NCBI RefSeq assembly: GCF_012516375.2
Contig: NZ_CP051204.2
Span: 1,054,001 to 1,118,000, forward strand
DNA: 64,000 bases
Direction: 5' to 3'
DNA from: Chitinophaga oryzae
Lineage (GTDB): Bacteria > Bacteroidota > Bacteroidia > Chitinophagales > Chitinophagaceae
In this document: positions 33,773 through 42,498 of the stretch, piece by piece
Layout: each line of letters starts with the position of its first letter
Position numbering within the stretch: the stretch's first letter is position 1
Translations under genes and position numbers: made by a program
The notes under the pieces: model-generated
What the model saw: the letters and a program-made list of their open reading frames with translations, nothing else
Databases searched by the model: none
Told to the model about the DNA's origin: nothing

Positions 33773-35818
33773 ATGACAAAGTACCTGATATGGATTTTTT
33801 TTCCGGCCCTGACAGGCAGCGCCCATGCTCAGCAGGTGCCGAAGGACAGCACGGGGAAAGCCGTATCCGGCACCGTTCAGCGCGGTACCCCTAAAAATCT
33901 GAAACTGGTCACGGTGAGTGCGGGCGCTTTCGAAGCCAGCGACAAAGCCAAGGGCGCCTCTCTTACTCCGATGGACGCCGTCACTGTAGCAGGCAGCAAC
34001 GGTGACCTCACTCAATCGCTGCGCTCCCTGCCCGGCGTACAGCAGATAGGAGAAACAGAGGGCCTGTTTGTCAGGGGCGGCACCAGCGATGAAACCAAAC
34101 AGTTTATCGACGGCACGCTGTTCAAATATCCCAACTATCCTTCCGTGCCAGGCATTCCGCAAGGCGCCCGAATCAACCCTTTCCTGTTTAAAGGCATCCT
34201 GTTCAGCTCCGGTGGCTACTCCGCACTATACGGACAGGCGATGAGCAGCGCGCTGATACTGGAAAGCGTAGACCTTCCCGAGAAATCTTCCGCCAGCTTC
34301 TACCTGTTTCCCGCCAACCAGGGCGCGGGGCTGCAGCACCTGGGTAAAGACAACCGAAGCAGTTTCGGACTGGGGCTTAACTATTCCAACCAAACGCTGT
34401 ACAATGCGCTGGTGCCTCATGTACCTGATTATTTCCAGGGTCCTTCCTACCTGGAGGGGAATGCCAACTATCGCATAAAAACAGGTCGCAGCGGCATGTT
34501 CAAGGTATACGCCGTATGGAATAAAAGCGCCGTGGGCATGTATAACCAGGATGTTGACAGTGCGGCGCTGCGTTCCGGATACCTGGTGAAGGGCGGCAAT
34601 ATTTACACCAACATGAGTTATCGCACCGCGCTGGGTAACGACTGGAAGATGGAGGCAGGGCTGGCCTACAGCAATAACAAAGACAAACGTATCATCAGCC
34701 TGGTGGATGCGGCGGAGAAGCCCGCCACTCTGCCGGAGGTACCACTTACGTTAAAGAATAATGCCAGTGATATCCGTTCTGATTTTGCGCAGGCCCGTGT
34801 GGTGTTGACCCGTTTTCTCGCCGGCGGGCAGGCGGTCCGTTTCGGTGCCGAACATTTTTATACCAAAGATGCCGGCGTATACCGCGACAGTGCTCTTGCT
34901 CAGACAGACCAGCTCTCGGCTGTCTTCGCCGAAAGTGATATCTATCTGACCAGTAGCCTCGCGGCGAAGGTAGGGTTACGCCTGGAGCATACCTCACTGC
35001 CGGCGCAGTGGTCGCTGGCGCCGAGGGCCAGCCTGGCATGGCGGCTGAGTGATGAGAGCCAGCTCAACTTTGCCTATGGTCTCTTTTACCAGGAGCCGCA
35101 AAATGAATTCCTGTACCGTAACCGCGATCTGTCTCTCTCCCGGGCAGCCCATTATGTGGTGAATTACACGAGAAGGGCGCATAACCGCTTTTTCCGGGTG
35201 GAAGCTTATTACAAGCAGTATCAGGACCTTGTCCGGCTGCTGCCGCCCGATGCCAGGAGCGTATCTACCGGTAACGGCTATGCGAAAGGTGTAGAATTAT
35301 TCTATCGGGACAAAAAGACCTTTAAGAACCTGGACTACTGGATTACCTATACGTACCTGGACACCAAACGGGATTACCTGAATTACCCGATGGCGCTGCG
35401 GCCGCCTTTTGCCGCGCCGCATACGATGACCATTGCGGTGAAGAAGTTTTTCCCGGACCTGTCTACCGGTGTGAACGTGTCATACGCGCTGGCAGCGGGG
35501 AGGCCGTATTACAACATCCGCTACAGCGATGGCTGGCAGCTGGCCGACCAGGGCACCACAAAGCCTTATAGTATCGTGAATCTGCACATCTCCCATCTGA
35601 TGACGTTGTTCCCGCGCTGGAAACACAAAGATTTCTCCGGTTTTGCCGTGGGGGTGAATAACGTACTGGGCACCAAACAGGTGTTTGGCTATAACTACAG
35701 CTATGATGGTCAGCATAAGATGGCAGTATCGCTGCCGGCCAACAGGACATTTTTTGTCGGCTTCTTTATGAGTCTTGGTATAGACCGCACCGACGATTTT
35801 CTCAATAATAATTTATAA
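33773..35818 (+). CDS. TonB-dependent outer-membrane receptor (small, no SusD partner)
   Basis: A 681-residue TonB-dependent receptor. It has a signal peptide (about 1-19, GSAHAQ), a short linker, a plug domain (about 65-165, with LTQSLRSLPGVQQIGETEGLFVRGGTSDETKQFIDGT and FSSGGYSALYGQAMSSALILES) and a 22-strand-type barrel ending near FFVGFFMSLGI. No carboxypeptidase-like or STN domain is present. Short plug-only receptors of this kind often carry siderophores, cobalamin or metal chelates, but the substrate cannot be fixed here. It follows a LytS/LytTR pair by 106 nt and precedes a TPR-like protein by 18 nt. Confidence 0.9.
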   Translation: MTKYLIWIFFPALTGSAHAQQVPKDSTGKAVSGTVQRGTPKNLKLVTVSAGAFEASDKAKGASLTPMDAVTVAGSNGDLTQSLRSLPGVQQIGETEGLFVRGGTSDETKQFIDGTLFKYPNYPSVPGIPQGARINPFLFKGILFSSGGYSALYGQAMSSALILESVDLPEKSSASFYLFPANQGAGLQHLGKDNRSSFGLGLNYSNQTLYNALVPHVPDYFQGPSYLEGNANYRIKTGRSGMFKVYAVWNKSAVGMYNQDVDSAALRSGYLVKGGNIYTNMSYRTALGNDWKMEAGLAYSNNKDKRIISLVDAAEKPATLPEVPLTLKNNASDIRSDFAQARVVLTRFLAGGQAVRFGAEHFYTKDAGVYRDSALAQTDQLSAVFAESDIYLTSSLAAKVGLRLEHTSLPAQWSLAPRASLAWRLSDESQLNFAYGLFYQEPQNEFLYRNRDLSLSRAAHYVVNYTRRAHNRFFRVEAYYKQYQDLVRLLPPDARSVSTGNGYAKGVELFYRDKKTFKNLDYWITYTYLDTKRDYLNYPMALRPPFAAPHTMTIAVKKFFPDLSTGVNVSYALAAGRPYYNIRYSDGWQLADQGTTKPYSIVNLHISHLMTLFPRWKHKDFSGFAVGVNNVLGTKQVFGYNYSYDGQHKMAVSLPANRTFFVGFFMSLGIDRTDDFLNNNL

Positions 35819-35836
35819 ACCACAAACCCGCTCATT

Positions 35837-36472
35837 ATGAAAAAAACAATTCTCTCCCTGATGCTGCTGGCCTGCTCCGTTTTCGCGATGGCGCAATCGC
35901 TGGAAGAAGCAGTGCATAAGCTCGACAACGCCGCTTCTGTAAAAGACTACGAAGCGCTGGAAAAAACATTTACCACGCTGACCACACAGCAGCCTGATTC
36001 ATGGCTACCCTGGTATTATGCGGCGTATTGCAATGCGAAGATCGGTTTCCTTTACCAGGAAGATGGCGATAAGATAGAACCGTACAGTGTGAAAGGCGAA
36101 GAACAGATTGGCCGTGCGCAGGCGCTGCTGGACAGTGCAAGGCAACAGCAGGAGCTGTCAGAAGTATTGACGGTGGCCAGTATGGTAAACCGTATCAAAG
36201 TGTTTATTAATCCTATGACGTATGGCCGTAAATACGGCATGTTATCCGAAAAATACCTGCAGCAGGCGCTTCAGTTGCAGCCGGAAAATCCGAGGGCTTT
36301 ATACATCCGGGCCTGGGTGAAATACTACACGCCTAAGATGTGGGGCGGCGACAAGCCGCTGGCGAAGGAACTGGCGGAGAAAAGCCTGGGGCTGCTGGCG
36401 AAAGATAAGGCAGGGACGGCGCCTCACTGGGGCAAGGCAGAAAACGAAGCGTTGCTGGCTAAGTTCAGGTAA
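35837..36472 (+). CDS. periplasmic TPR-like protein
   Basis: A 211-residue exported protein (signal MKKTILSLMLLACSVFAMAQ, cleavage near residue 20). The remainder is helical with tetratricopeptide character: DYEALEKTFTTLTTQQPDSWLPWYYAAYCNAKIGF (about 37-71) and KYLQQALQLQPENPRALYIRAWVKYY (about 139-164). It is probably soluble in the periplasm, since no lipobox or other membrane segment is present. It is 18 nt after the TonB receptor, so a partner role in that system is likely. The exact function is unknown. Confidence 0.8.
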   Translation: MKKTILSLMLLACSVFAMAQSLEEAVHKLDNAASVKDYEALEKTFTTLTTQQPDSWLPWYYAAYCNAKIGFLYQEDGDKIEPYSVKGEEQIGRAQALLDSARQQQELSEVLTVASMVNRIKVFINPMTYGRKYGMLSEKYLQQALQLQPENPRALYIRAWVKYYTPKMWGGDKPLAKELAEKSLGLLAKDKAGTAPHWGKAENEALLAKFR

Positions 36473-36498
36473 TTATTCACCATTTAAAAAATCATGTT

Positions 36499-36744
36499 AT
36501 GTTATTTGCTTTTCTTATCCTTTTCAGGATTTTATTTGCGGCGAGTATGGTATTTATTATCGGTTACATCTTTGGTGGTTTTTCAAAGCGGCCCGCGCTG
36601 GCGCGTATCTCCAGGGTGGCTGCCATACTTGCTGTTGTACTCTTTATCGGTGTAAACATCCTGTTGATGCGGGCTGCTTTTCATCGTGACGGGCACGTTG
36701 GATGGCGGGGTTGTGAACAGGTGAAGACCGAAAAACAGGGCTGA
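36499..36744 (+). CDS. small two-helix membrane protein, function unknown
   Basis: An 81-residue protein with two transmembrane helices: about 2-26 (FAFLILFRILFAASMVFIIGYIF) and about 39-60 (ISRVAAILAVVLFIGVNILLM). No family is recognised. It starts 26 nt after the TPR-like gene in the same direction, so it may be the last gene of the receptor operon. Its stop codon lies within the first arm of the terminator hairpin. Confidence 0.6.
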   Translation: MLFAFLILFRILFAASMVFIIGYIFGGFSKRPALARISRVAAILAVVLFIGVNILLMRAAFHRDGHVGWRGCEQVKTEKQG

Positions 36745-36770
36745 CCGGTTGGTCAGCCTTGTTTTTGTTT
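36739..36770 (+). terminator. rho-independent terminator
   Basis: A perfect 8-bp stem GGCTGACC/GGTCAGCC (36739-36746 with 36751-36758) followed by TTGTTTTTGTTT. It closes the kinase/receptor region. A second imperfect hairpin at 36777-36804 may end the opposing transcript. Confidence 0.85.
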
Positions 36771-36846
36771 ATAGTACAGGCATCTCCCTGACGGGAAATG
36801 CCTGTAAGCGCTGAGACCTGTTTTTTATGTCATATATTCGTTAGCG

Positions 36847-37641
36847 TTAGTGCCGGCCATGTCCGCCGCCGCCGAAGTGTCCTCCACCGCCGCTAAAGTG
36901 TCCACCTCCTCCGAAGTGTCCTCCGCCGCCGCTATGATGAAAGTTGCCTCCGGGTCCGGCAGACGGGCGCATAAAGCTGCCTTGTGATCGGGTCATGGCC
37001 ACCGGCCTGTTCATACCTGCCTGGTGGTTGCCGCCCCAGGCGCCACGGGAAGGACGGATGGAGTTGTTGTTCGTGAAGTTGTTGCTGCGGTTGTTATTGC
37101 GCGCTGTCCGGGAGATGTTTTCATGGTTATTGTTGATCACATTCCGGGTGTAGCTGGTACGGTTTACATTGTTATTGACAACACTTCTGTTGATATAGGT
37201 GTTGTGCACTACGGTCGTATTGACACGGGTGATGGCTGTATTGTAGTGGAAGGAATTACCTCTCCACATGCCGCCGGTAAAGCCTGTGCCATAATAACCG
37301 CAGCCGTAGTTAATGCCGCCGTAGTAGCCGATGTGTGGCCCCCAGGAGCCGGGATGCCAGCGGTATACCCCTCCGATGAAGCCCCAGTAGCCTGGTGTCC
37401 AGAGTGCGCCCACATAAGGGGCCCTTACCCATATGCCCGGTACCCAGTAATAGCGGGTGTTATAGGCCCAGTAGCCGGGTACCCACATGTATCCGTCGCC
37501 AGGGCAGGGCGGTTGGGTATAAACCGGTATCGGTGGTGGCGCTATGCCTACGGATACGCCGATGCTTATCTGTGCGTATGCCTGCGGCGTGGCTGCTGCC
37601 ATGGCCAGGAGGATGCCTGTTATCACGACAAATTTTTTCAT
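36847..37641 (-). CDS. secreted YXWGXW-type, Gly/Asn-rich protein
   Basis: A 264-residue exported protein with a signal peptide ending near QAYAQ (about residue 22). The first half carries aromatic repeats of the YXWGXW kind: YMWVPGYWAYN, YYWVPGIWVR, LWTPGYWGFIGGVYRWHPGSWGP (about 50-105). Then comes an Asn-rich segment (about 140-190) and a glycine/histidine-rich tail of GGGGHFGG repeats (about 230-264). Function is unknown; such proteins are usually periplasmic or cell-surface. The ATG at 37641 gives a true signal peptide. It is 20 nt downstream of the alpha/beta-hydrolase gene and probably co-transcribed with it. Confidence 0.8.
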   Translation of the reverse strand: MKKFVVITGILLAMAAATPQAYAQISIGVSVGIAPPPIPVYTQPPCPGDGYMWVPGYWAYNTRYYWVPGIWVRAPYVGALWTPGYWGFIGGVYRWHPGSWGPHIGYYGGINYGCGYYGTGFTGGMWRGNSFHYNTAITRVNTTVVHNTYINRSVVNNNVNRTSYTRNVINNNHENISRTARNNNRSNNFTNNNSIRPSRGAWGGNHQAGMNRPVAMTRSQGSFMRPSAGPGGNFHHSGGGGHFGGGGHFSGGGGHFGGGGHGRH

Positions 37642-37661
37642 GACCTGTCTGTTAGGTTCAC

Positions 37662-38726
37662 TCACTTGGACGGCGGAGGGGCCGGTAAGTTTAATGCGGG
37701 CAGCGGTGGTTGGGTGAGCAGCCACCGGCGCCAGTCTTCCGCCACCCTGTCCCAGTTGAAGACGTCGTAGTCCGGTTTGCCATTGGGTTTTAGCGGGAAA
37801 TAGTTGTGTTCTGTGCCGGGGTATTCGCGGTAGTAGAAGTTCTTCTTGCGCAGCCGGATCATTTCTGTACGGAACAGGTCCAGGTAAGGTACGCCGGCGT
37901 CGCGGGTGCCGAAGGTGATGAGTACCGGTATTTTCAATCTTCGGAGATAGTTCGCCGGAGGCTGGGAAAAGTCATGGGTCACTTTATAGGTATCGCCGTC
38001 TGAGAAGTCCATGTTCTGTGGTTGTGCCGTTATTTTTTCCCATTGCGAGAAAAGTGCGCCGGCGCCGCTGGTTGTATCCGTTTCGTGTGCCCGTTCCCGT
38101 GATATCAGTGTAAGCATGCGTCCTTGTGGGTTACCGCCGGAGTATATCAGGTGGGAGATGCGGGTGCTGCGGCTGGCCATTTTGGCAGCGATGGTGCTGC
38201 CTTCTGAATGGCCGGCTACCACCAGGGGACTTGGGCTGATCCATGGTTGTTGCAGCAGAAAGGAGATTACAGCGAGGTTGCGTTCCACGTAGTAATCGAG
38301 GTAATACCGCTCCAGGTACTTCCGGGGAAACCGGCCGGTGCTGTCTTTATAGGTAAAATCCGGGTTGAGATCGCGTTGGTCTGCCACCAGCGGCACATAT
38401 GCTTTACTGATAACCGCTACGTGATAGTGCCGGGTGAGGCTGTCGGGGTTGAATACAAAAGCATTGGTGACTGCCGTTTGCCCGTTTTGTTCGTACCGGG
38501 TGAGAAGTGGCTGCGGTAAGCTGCCCTGACAGAACAGGAATAACGGCTTTTTGAGGTGCTCTTCTCCTTTTTTTGATTTGATGAGGATGTCTACGGTATC
38601 TCCTTTGAAGATGGTTTGCAGGTGGCGGTAGCCGTAAACGTCCGGCAGCGGCGACTGCGCATACAGCATGGCCCCTGAAACGGAGACCAGGCAACAGATC
38701 AGCAGATATCGGATGTAGCGGGCCAT
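37662..38726 (-). CDS. exported alpha/beta hydrolase
   Basis: A 354-residue protein with a signal peptide ending near AMLYAQ (residue 24) and an alpha/beta-hydrolase fold. The nucleophile elbow is GHSEGS (Ser174), the acid probably Asp276 in TFGTRDAGVPY, and the base His307 in YPGTEHNYF. The N-terminal FLFCQGSLPQPLL provides the oxyanion-loop region. It resembles exported dienelactone-hydrolase or acyl-thioesterase-like enzymes of Bacteroidota. The natural substrate is unknown. The ATG at 38726 is preferred over an upstream frame extension without signal character. Confidence 0.8.
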   Translation of the reverse strand: MARYIRYLLICCLVSVSGAMLYAQSPLPDVYGYRHLQTIFKGDTVDILIKSKKGEEHLKKPLFLFCQGSLPQPLLTRYEQNGQTAVTNAFVFNPDSLTRHYHVAVISKAYVPLVADQRDLNPDFTYKDSTGRFPRKYLERYYLDYYVERNLAVISFLLQQPWISPSPLVVAGHSEGSTIAAKMASRSTRISHLIYSGGNPQGRMLTLISRERAHETDTTSGAGALFSQWEKITAQPQNMDFSDGDTYKVTHDFSQPPANYLRRLKIPVLITFGTRDAGVPYLDLFRTEMIRLRKKNFYYREYPGTEHNYFPLKPNGKPDYDVFNWDRVAEDWRRWLLTQPPLPALNLPAPPPSK

Positions 38727-39036
38727 GGAGCTGGATAAGAATGAAAATACTTTTGGATAACAATATAATGCAATATCCGCTGCCATGAATGGGGCCAGCC
38801 AGAAATGGCCGGCCTTTACTCGTACGAAAATTTATTGCTCGTTGTAAGCAAGAGAGATGTGGTGTATCTCCCGGGCATGAAGGTAACGCGCGCTTTTGCC
38901 CGGTATTTATGGAATCGGGAAAAAATAATGCGCAATCAGGAAAATCTTGGTTGATTATATTTAAACCTTTTAATCTGCCATGTTACATGGAAGCTTATCG
39001 TTTAAGAAGCATGGTTTTAAGTGCGGGATTTCAGCA
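38727..39036. other. intergenic region, 310 bases
   Basis: Non-coding stretch between the divergent alpha/beta-hydrolase and the small membrane protein. It holds only a weak hairpin (GGCCA at 38793, TGGCC at 38806) and a 17-codon ORF (38987-39040). I see no -7 box of the TAnnTTTG type. Confidence 0.4.
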
Positions 39037-39040
39037 ATGA
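38987..39040 (+). CDS. possible 17-codon leader ORF
   Basis: ATG at 38987 opens a frame (MEAYRLRSMVLSAGFQQ) whose TGA overlaps the ATG of the next small gene as ATGA. It may be a translationally coupled leader, or the true N-terminus of the downstream gene separated by a frameshift. The coding evidence is weak. Confidence 0.25.
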   Translation: MEAYRLRSMVLSAGFQQ

Positions 39041-39258
39041 TCAGTAGTGGCGGGATTTTACTATTATGGTTCGAAACGGAGGAACATTATCTTGTCCCTG
39101 ATACCCTTTTCCTGGCGCCGCTGCTCCTGGCGGTTAGTTTTTATTTGACGATTTTCGGGCGCGAAGAGACAATGCTGTTTTTTGTTATGGTCAGTTCCTT
39201 CGGTTTACCCCTTGCTTTTACGCGATTCCGTAAACTGCTGTTAAGTCAACGGGTCTGA
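39037..39258 (+). CDS. small membrane protein, function unknown
   Basis: A 73-residue product with two hydrophobic segments, about 24-38 (FLAPLLLAVSFYLTI) and about 45-60 (TMLFFVMVSSFGLPLAF), split by a charged FGREE turn, ending in basic RFRKLLLSQRV. No family is recognised. The start codon overlaps the stop of a 17-codon ORF. Without homologs I cannot tell whether this is a complete gene or the distal part of a frameshifted one. Confidence 0.4.
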   Translation: MISSGGILLLWFETEEHYLVPDTLFLAPLLLAVSFYLTIFGREETMLFFVMVSSFGLPLAFTRFRKLLLSQRV

Positions 39259-39309
39259 AGATTTGCGTATGGCCGGCGCCGTATGATTGCGCCGGTGGTT
39301 GTACGCGAT

Positions 39310-39909
39310 TTAGTGTGTCCAGATCATGCCCTGGGGATTGATGTTCCAGTGGTACTTCTGGGCTTCTGCAAAGTTTTTAAAGTCCTGTTTTTTCCCCAGG
39401 ATAATTTCTTCAAAGGCGGTGAACATCTGCCGGGCACAGATGATGGGCTGCATGCGGCCAACGCCGGTACATAGCCCGGGGATGGCGACGGAATTAATTT
39501 CCGGGTGCCTGTGGGCATGCAGCAGGATAGCCTTCATGGCAAGATAAGCGTTGATAGACGTATCGATATTGAAGTTGGTCGGAACCCGCATGGTAGGCGC
39601 GGAAATCAGCCATGGAATGTCCGGATCGCCGGTTTCCAGTGTGAGTGCCGTACCGATTAGCAGCTCGCCTTCCGGCAACTCTCTGATCTGTTGCTGAAGG
39701 CGCTTTTCCAGGTCCCAGCCCAGTCTTTCCGATAAGGCATGGTCCAATGATCCGTCCATAAAACCAAACGAGTTGGCGGGACTTACAATGGCATCCACTT
39801 TCAGGCGGGTAATATCTCCTTCTGTAATGCTCACTTCCGGTATTTCGGCGAAGAATTCCCGCCAGGCGTTGATGAGCCTGGGGTTAGTGTCGGCAAGTAT
39901 ATATTTCGT
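39310..39909 (-). CDS. macro-domain protein (possible ACG start)
   Basis: A macro-domain protein, a fold that binds ADP-ribose and related nucleotides. Landmarks are ITEGDITRLKVDAIVSPANSFGFMDGSLD, LETGDPDIPWLISAPTMRVP and SVAIPGLCTGVGRMQP. The only standard start in frame, GTG at 39834, cuts off well-formed coding sequence (ADTNPRLINAWREFFAEIPEV). The frame runs back to a stop at 39919-39921, and the codon where a natural MKYILADTN start would fall is ACG (39907-39909). The start is therefore either non-canonical or lost by an ATG-to-ACG change; with GTG the gene would be 39310-39834. The upstream antiporter stop is 9 nt before the ACG, suggesting coupling. Confidence 0.7.
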   Translation of the reverse strand, partial: TKYILADTNPRLINAWREFFAEIPEVSITEGDITRLKVDAIVSPANSFGFMDGSLDHALSERLGWDLEKRLQQQIRELPEGELLIGTALTLETGDPDIPWLISAPTMRVPTNFNIDTSINAYLAMKAILLHAHRHPEINSVAIPGLCTGVGRMQPIICARQMFTAFEEIILGKKQDFKNFAEAQKYHWNINPQGMIWTH

Positions 39910-39918
39910 AGTATAAAA

Positions 39919-41016
39919 TTACGGTACAATTGTCGTAAACAGGTAAGTCGCCATGATCACCAGCAGCACAATTCCCTGCAGGATATTGGTGCGGCCGGCG
40001 TTAAAAGAGATGCTGATGGTGAACAGGGATAATATCAGCAACAAGGTGGATTTGGTGTCAATGCCGAGGGTGACGCTGAAACCGGCGAAGACGGTCACAA
40101 TCGCTACCGCAGGGATAGTGAGGCCGATGCTGGCCAGTGCAGAGCCCAGCGCCAGGTTCAGGCTTGTCTGCAACCTGTTGCGCCGCGCCGCCCGTATGGC
40201 TGCCAGCCCCTCCGGTAAAAGGATGACGGCTGCAATGATAATACCTACCAGGCTTTTGGGAGCGCCCATGCTGACGACCATCGATTCAATGGCAGGTGAT
40301 AATTTCTTGGACAACAGTACCACCAGTGCAAGGGACACCAGCAGAAACAACATGCTGAAAGTAGTGGTCAGGTTGCCGGGAGGGGCGGAATGCACTTCTG
40401 CTTCGTCTTCCGGCAGGAAATAATCGCGGTGACGGCCGGTTTGTACGGAGACAAAGCCGCCATACAACACGAGAGAGATAAGCGCCACAAACAGCAGCTG
40501 ACTGTTGGAGTATACCGGTCCCGGCGCGGTGGTGGTGTAGTTGGGCAATACCAAAGTGAGTACAGTGATGGCCGTTAGAGTGGTCAGGGCCGCGTTGGTG
40601 CCTTGTTTGATAAAAACCTGCTCCTTGTACCGATAGCCGCCTACCAGCAGGCAAAGGCCGATAATACCGGTCAACAGGATCATGATAGCCGCAAACACGG
40701 TGTCCCGGGCCAGCGTGGAGCCTTCGGCGCCCTCACTCAGCATCAGGGAAACAATCAGCGATACCTCTATGACCGTGATGGCCAACGCCAGGATCAGCGT
40801 ACCATAAGGTTCACCTACCCGGTGGGCCACCACTTCTGCATGATGCACCGCAGACAGTACGATACTGATCAGCGATACCGCCATCACCAGGGAAAAAACG
40901 GTGCTGTCGGTGCTGCCGGCCAGCATCAGGATAAACAATCCGATCAGCGGGCTTAAGAGGGTCCAGAGGGGTAAAGCGATATTCCAGCGTTTGTATAGAA
41001 TGTGTTTGTATGGCAT
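39919..41016 (-). CDS. ChaA-family Ca2+(Na+)/H+ antiporter
   Basis: A 365-residue inner-membrane antiporter of the CaCA superfamily, with about ten to eleven transmembrane helices. The two CaCA alpha-repeats are visible: VVAHRVGEPYGTLILALAITVIEVSLIVSLML (about 64-95) and VGIIIAAVILLPEGLAAIRAARRN (about 255-280). The latter carries the conserved acidic residue of the second repeat. It exchanges Ca2+ or Na+ for protons. Length and pattern fit the ChaA group. The macro-domain gene follows 9 nt downstream and may be translated in coupling with it. Confidence 0.88.
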   Translation of the reverse strand: MPYKHILYKRWNIALPLWTLLSPLIGLFILMLAGSTDSTVFSLVMAVSLISIVLSAVHHAEVVAHRVGEPYGTLILALAITVIEVSLIVSLMLSEGAEGSTLARDTVFAAIMILLTGIIGLCLLVGGYRYKEQVFIKQGTNAALTTLTAITVLTLVLPNYTTTAPGPVYSNSQLLFVALISLVLYGGFVSVQTGRHRDYFLPEDEAEVHSAPPGNLTTTFSMLFLLVSLALVVLLSKKLSPAIESMVVSMGAPKSLVGIIIAAVILLPEGLAAIRAARRNRLQTSLNLALGSALASIGLTIPAVAIVTVFAGFSVTLGIDTKSTLLLILSLFTISISFNAGRTNILQGIVLLVIMATYLFTTIVP

Positions 41017-41111
41017 ATACGTAATTACAAAAAAATATTTAATTAGTTCATTAAAAAATGACCTTCCGCAGGTGGCGGAGAAAGTTTAACTTACAGAACA
41101 GACGCTGTAAA

Positions 41112-41885
41112 ATGAGAACGCAACTGATCACACCGCTTCCTTCGCTGGCGAATTATGTAAGCCATATCATGGTACTGGAGAGCGGGCGGCTGTCTGTCGA
41201 TACTTTTCTGCCATTGATCGCAAAAGGTTCTCCCAGTATCGTTTTTCAGCTGACGGCCAGCCATCTTAACACCGATCATCTTGTCTTATACGGACAGAAC
41301 ATACGTCCCGTGTTGCTGCCGGTGTCGGCATCGGTGACAATTATCGCTTATTTCCTGCATCCGCATACCCTGAAAACGTTATTTGGCTGGAGCGCCCGGG
41401 AACTGACAGACCTGAGTGTGGACCTCAGCCTGTCTGAACCGGCGCGGGGGATGCGCCTCAGGGAGCAGCTACTGAATGCACCGTCGCTGGAGCAGCGGCT
41501 GACACTTATGAACGATTATCTGTTGCGGTTGACATCCCCCGGTAAACTGGAAATCAGCCAGCCGGTGCTGCATGCCACGCGGCTGATACAGCAGTACGGT
41601 GGCGCACTGCCTATGATGAAAGTCCGGCAGGAACTGTATATGACGGAACGTACTTTACAGCGGCTGTTTGAAATGCACGTGGGTGTATCCCCTAAAACAT
41701 ATGGTCGTATTTGTCAGTTTGACGCGGCGTTGCGGCAGCTGAGCAGCAACGGCTTTACAGACATGGCCGGTGTGGCCTTCCAGCACGGCTATGCGGACCA
41801 GAGCCATCTGATAAGGGCCTTCCGGGATTTTACCGGCCATACGCCGCTGGAATATCAGAAAGCGGCCACAGACTTTTCCTCCTGA
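41112..41885 (+). CDS. AraC-family transcriptional regulator
   Basis: A 257-residue regulator with a C-terminal AraC HTH pair (about 160-250): VRQELYMTERTLQRLFEMHVGVSPKTYGRICQFDAALRQL and MAGVAFQHGYADQSHLIRAFRDFTGHTPLEYQ. The N-terminal part (about 1-150) is an unclassified ligand or dimer region with a DUF6597-like look (LPSLANYVSHIMVLESG). The ATG at 41112 is chosen over an upstream frame start. A RibD-like reductase gene follows 64 nt downstream and is a plausible target. Confidence 0.9.
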   Translation: MRTQLITPLPSLANYVSHIMVLESGRLSVDTFLPLIAKGSPSIVFQLTASHLNTDHLVLYGQNIRPVLLPVSASVTIIAYFLHPHTLKTLFGWSARELTDLSVDLSLSEPARGMRLREQLLNAPSLEQRLTLMNDYLLRLTSPGKLEISQPVLHATRLIQQYGGALPMMKVRQELYMTERTLQRLFEMHVGVSPKTYGRICQFDAALRQLSSNGFTDMAGVAFQHGYADQSHLIRAFRDFTGHTPLEYQKAATDFSS

Positions 41886-41949
41886 AGATTGTCGGGTTTG
41901 TTCTATACCCCCGGTTAGCGGCGGCGTTACTTTGTATAAAAAACAACGT

Positions 41950-42498
41950 ATGAGAAAGTTAATCGTTTCTACCTGGATGACATTAGATGGTGTTTTTGAT
42001 GCTGAAAGCATGGGACAATGGTTTAACCCCTACGACAGCCAGGCCCGGCAGGACCTTATCCGCGAAGGTATTCTGTCAGCAGACGCCATCCTCTTTGGTC
42101 GTAAAACTTATGAGATGCTGGCCCCTTACTGGTCTTCCTTAAAAAATAACGAAATGGGCATAGCCGCTAAATTGAACAACGTGCAAAAATACGTGGTGTC
42201 TACCACCCTGAAGGAAGCCTCCTGGGAAAACTCCACCATCATCCGGGAGAATATCGAAGAGGAAATCGCCCGGCTGAAACAACAGCCCGGCAATGAGATA
42301 CAGGTAGAAGGCAGCGGGGAACTGGTACAGTCGCTGACCAAAGCAGGCCTGGTCGACGAATACCAGTTGCTGGTACATCCGGTCATTATGGGCGGCGGTA
42401 AGCGTTTCTTTGCCAACGGCATCCAGGCAGGCTTACAGCTCACCGGCACCCGCCGGCTGGATAAAGGCGTATTGCTGCTCTGTTATCAGCCGGCATAA
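41950..42498 (+). CDS. dihydrofolate-reductase/RibD-like protein 1
   Basis: A 182-residue RibD C-terminal (bacterial bifunctional deaminase-reductase) type protein: MRKLIVSTWMTLDGVFDAES at the start, ILFGRKTYEMLAPYW (about 49-63), IQVEGSGELVQSLTKAGLVDEYQLLVHPVIMGGGKRFF (about 117-154). These match the common DHFR-like proteins of Bacteroidota of unknown substrate. It follows the AraC gene and overlaps the convergent second paralogue by 13 bases at the 3' end. Confidence 0.88.
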   Translation: MRKLIVSTWMTLDGVFDAESMGQWFNPYDSQARQDLIREGILSADAILFGRKTYEMLAPYWSSLKNNEMGIAAKLNNVQKYVVSTTLKEASWENSTIIRENIEEEIARLKQQPGNEIQVEGSGELVQSLTKAGLVDEYQLLVHPVIMGGGKRFFANGIQAGLQLTGTRRLDKGVLLLCYQPA

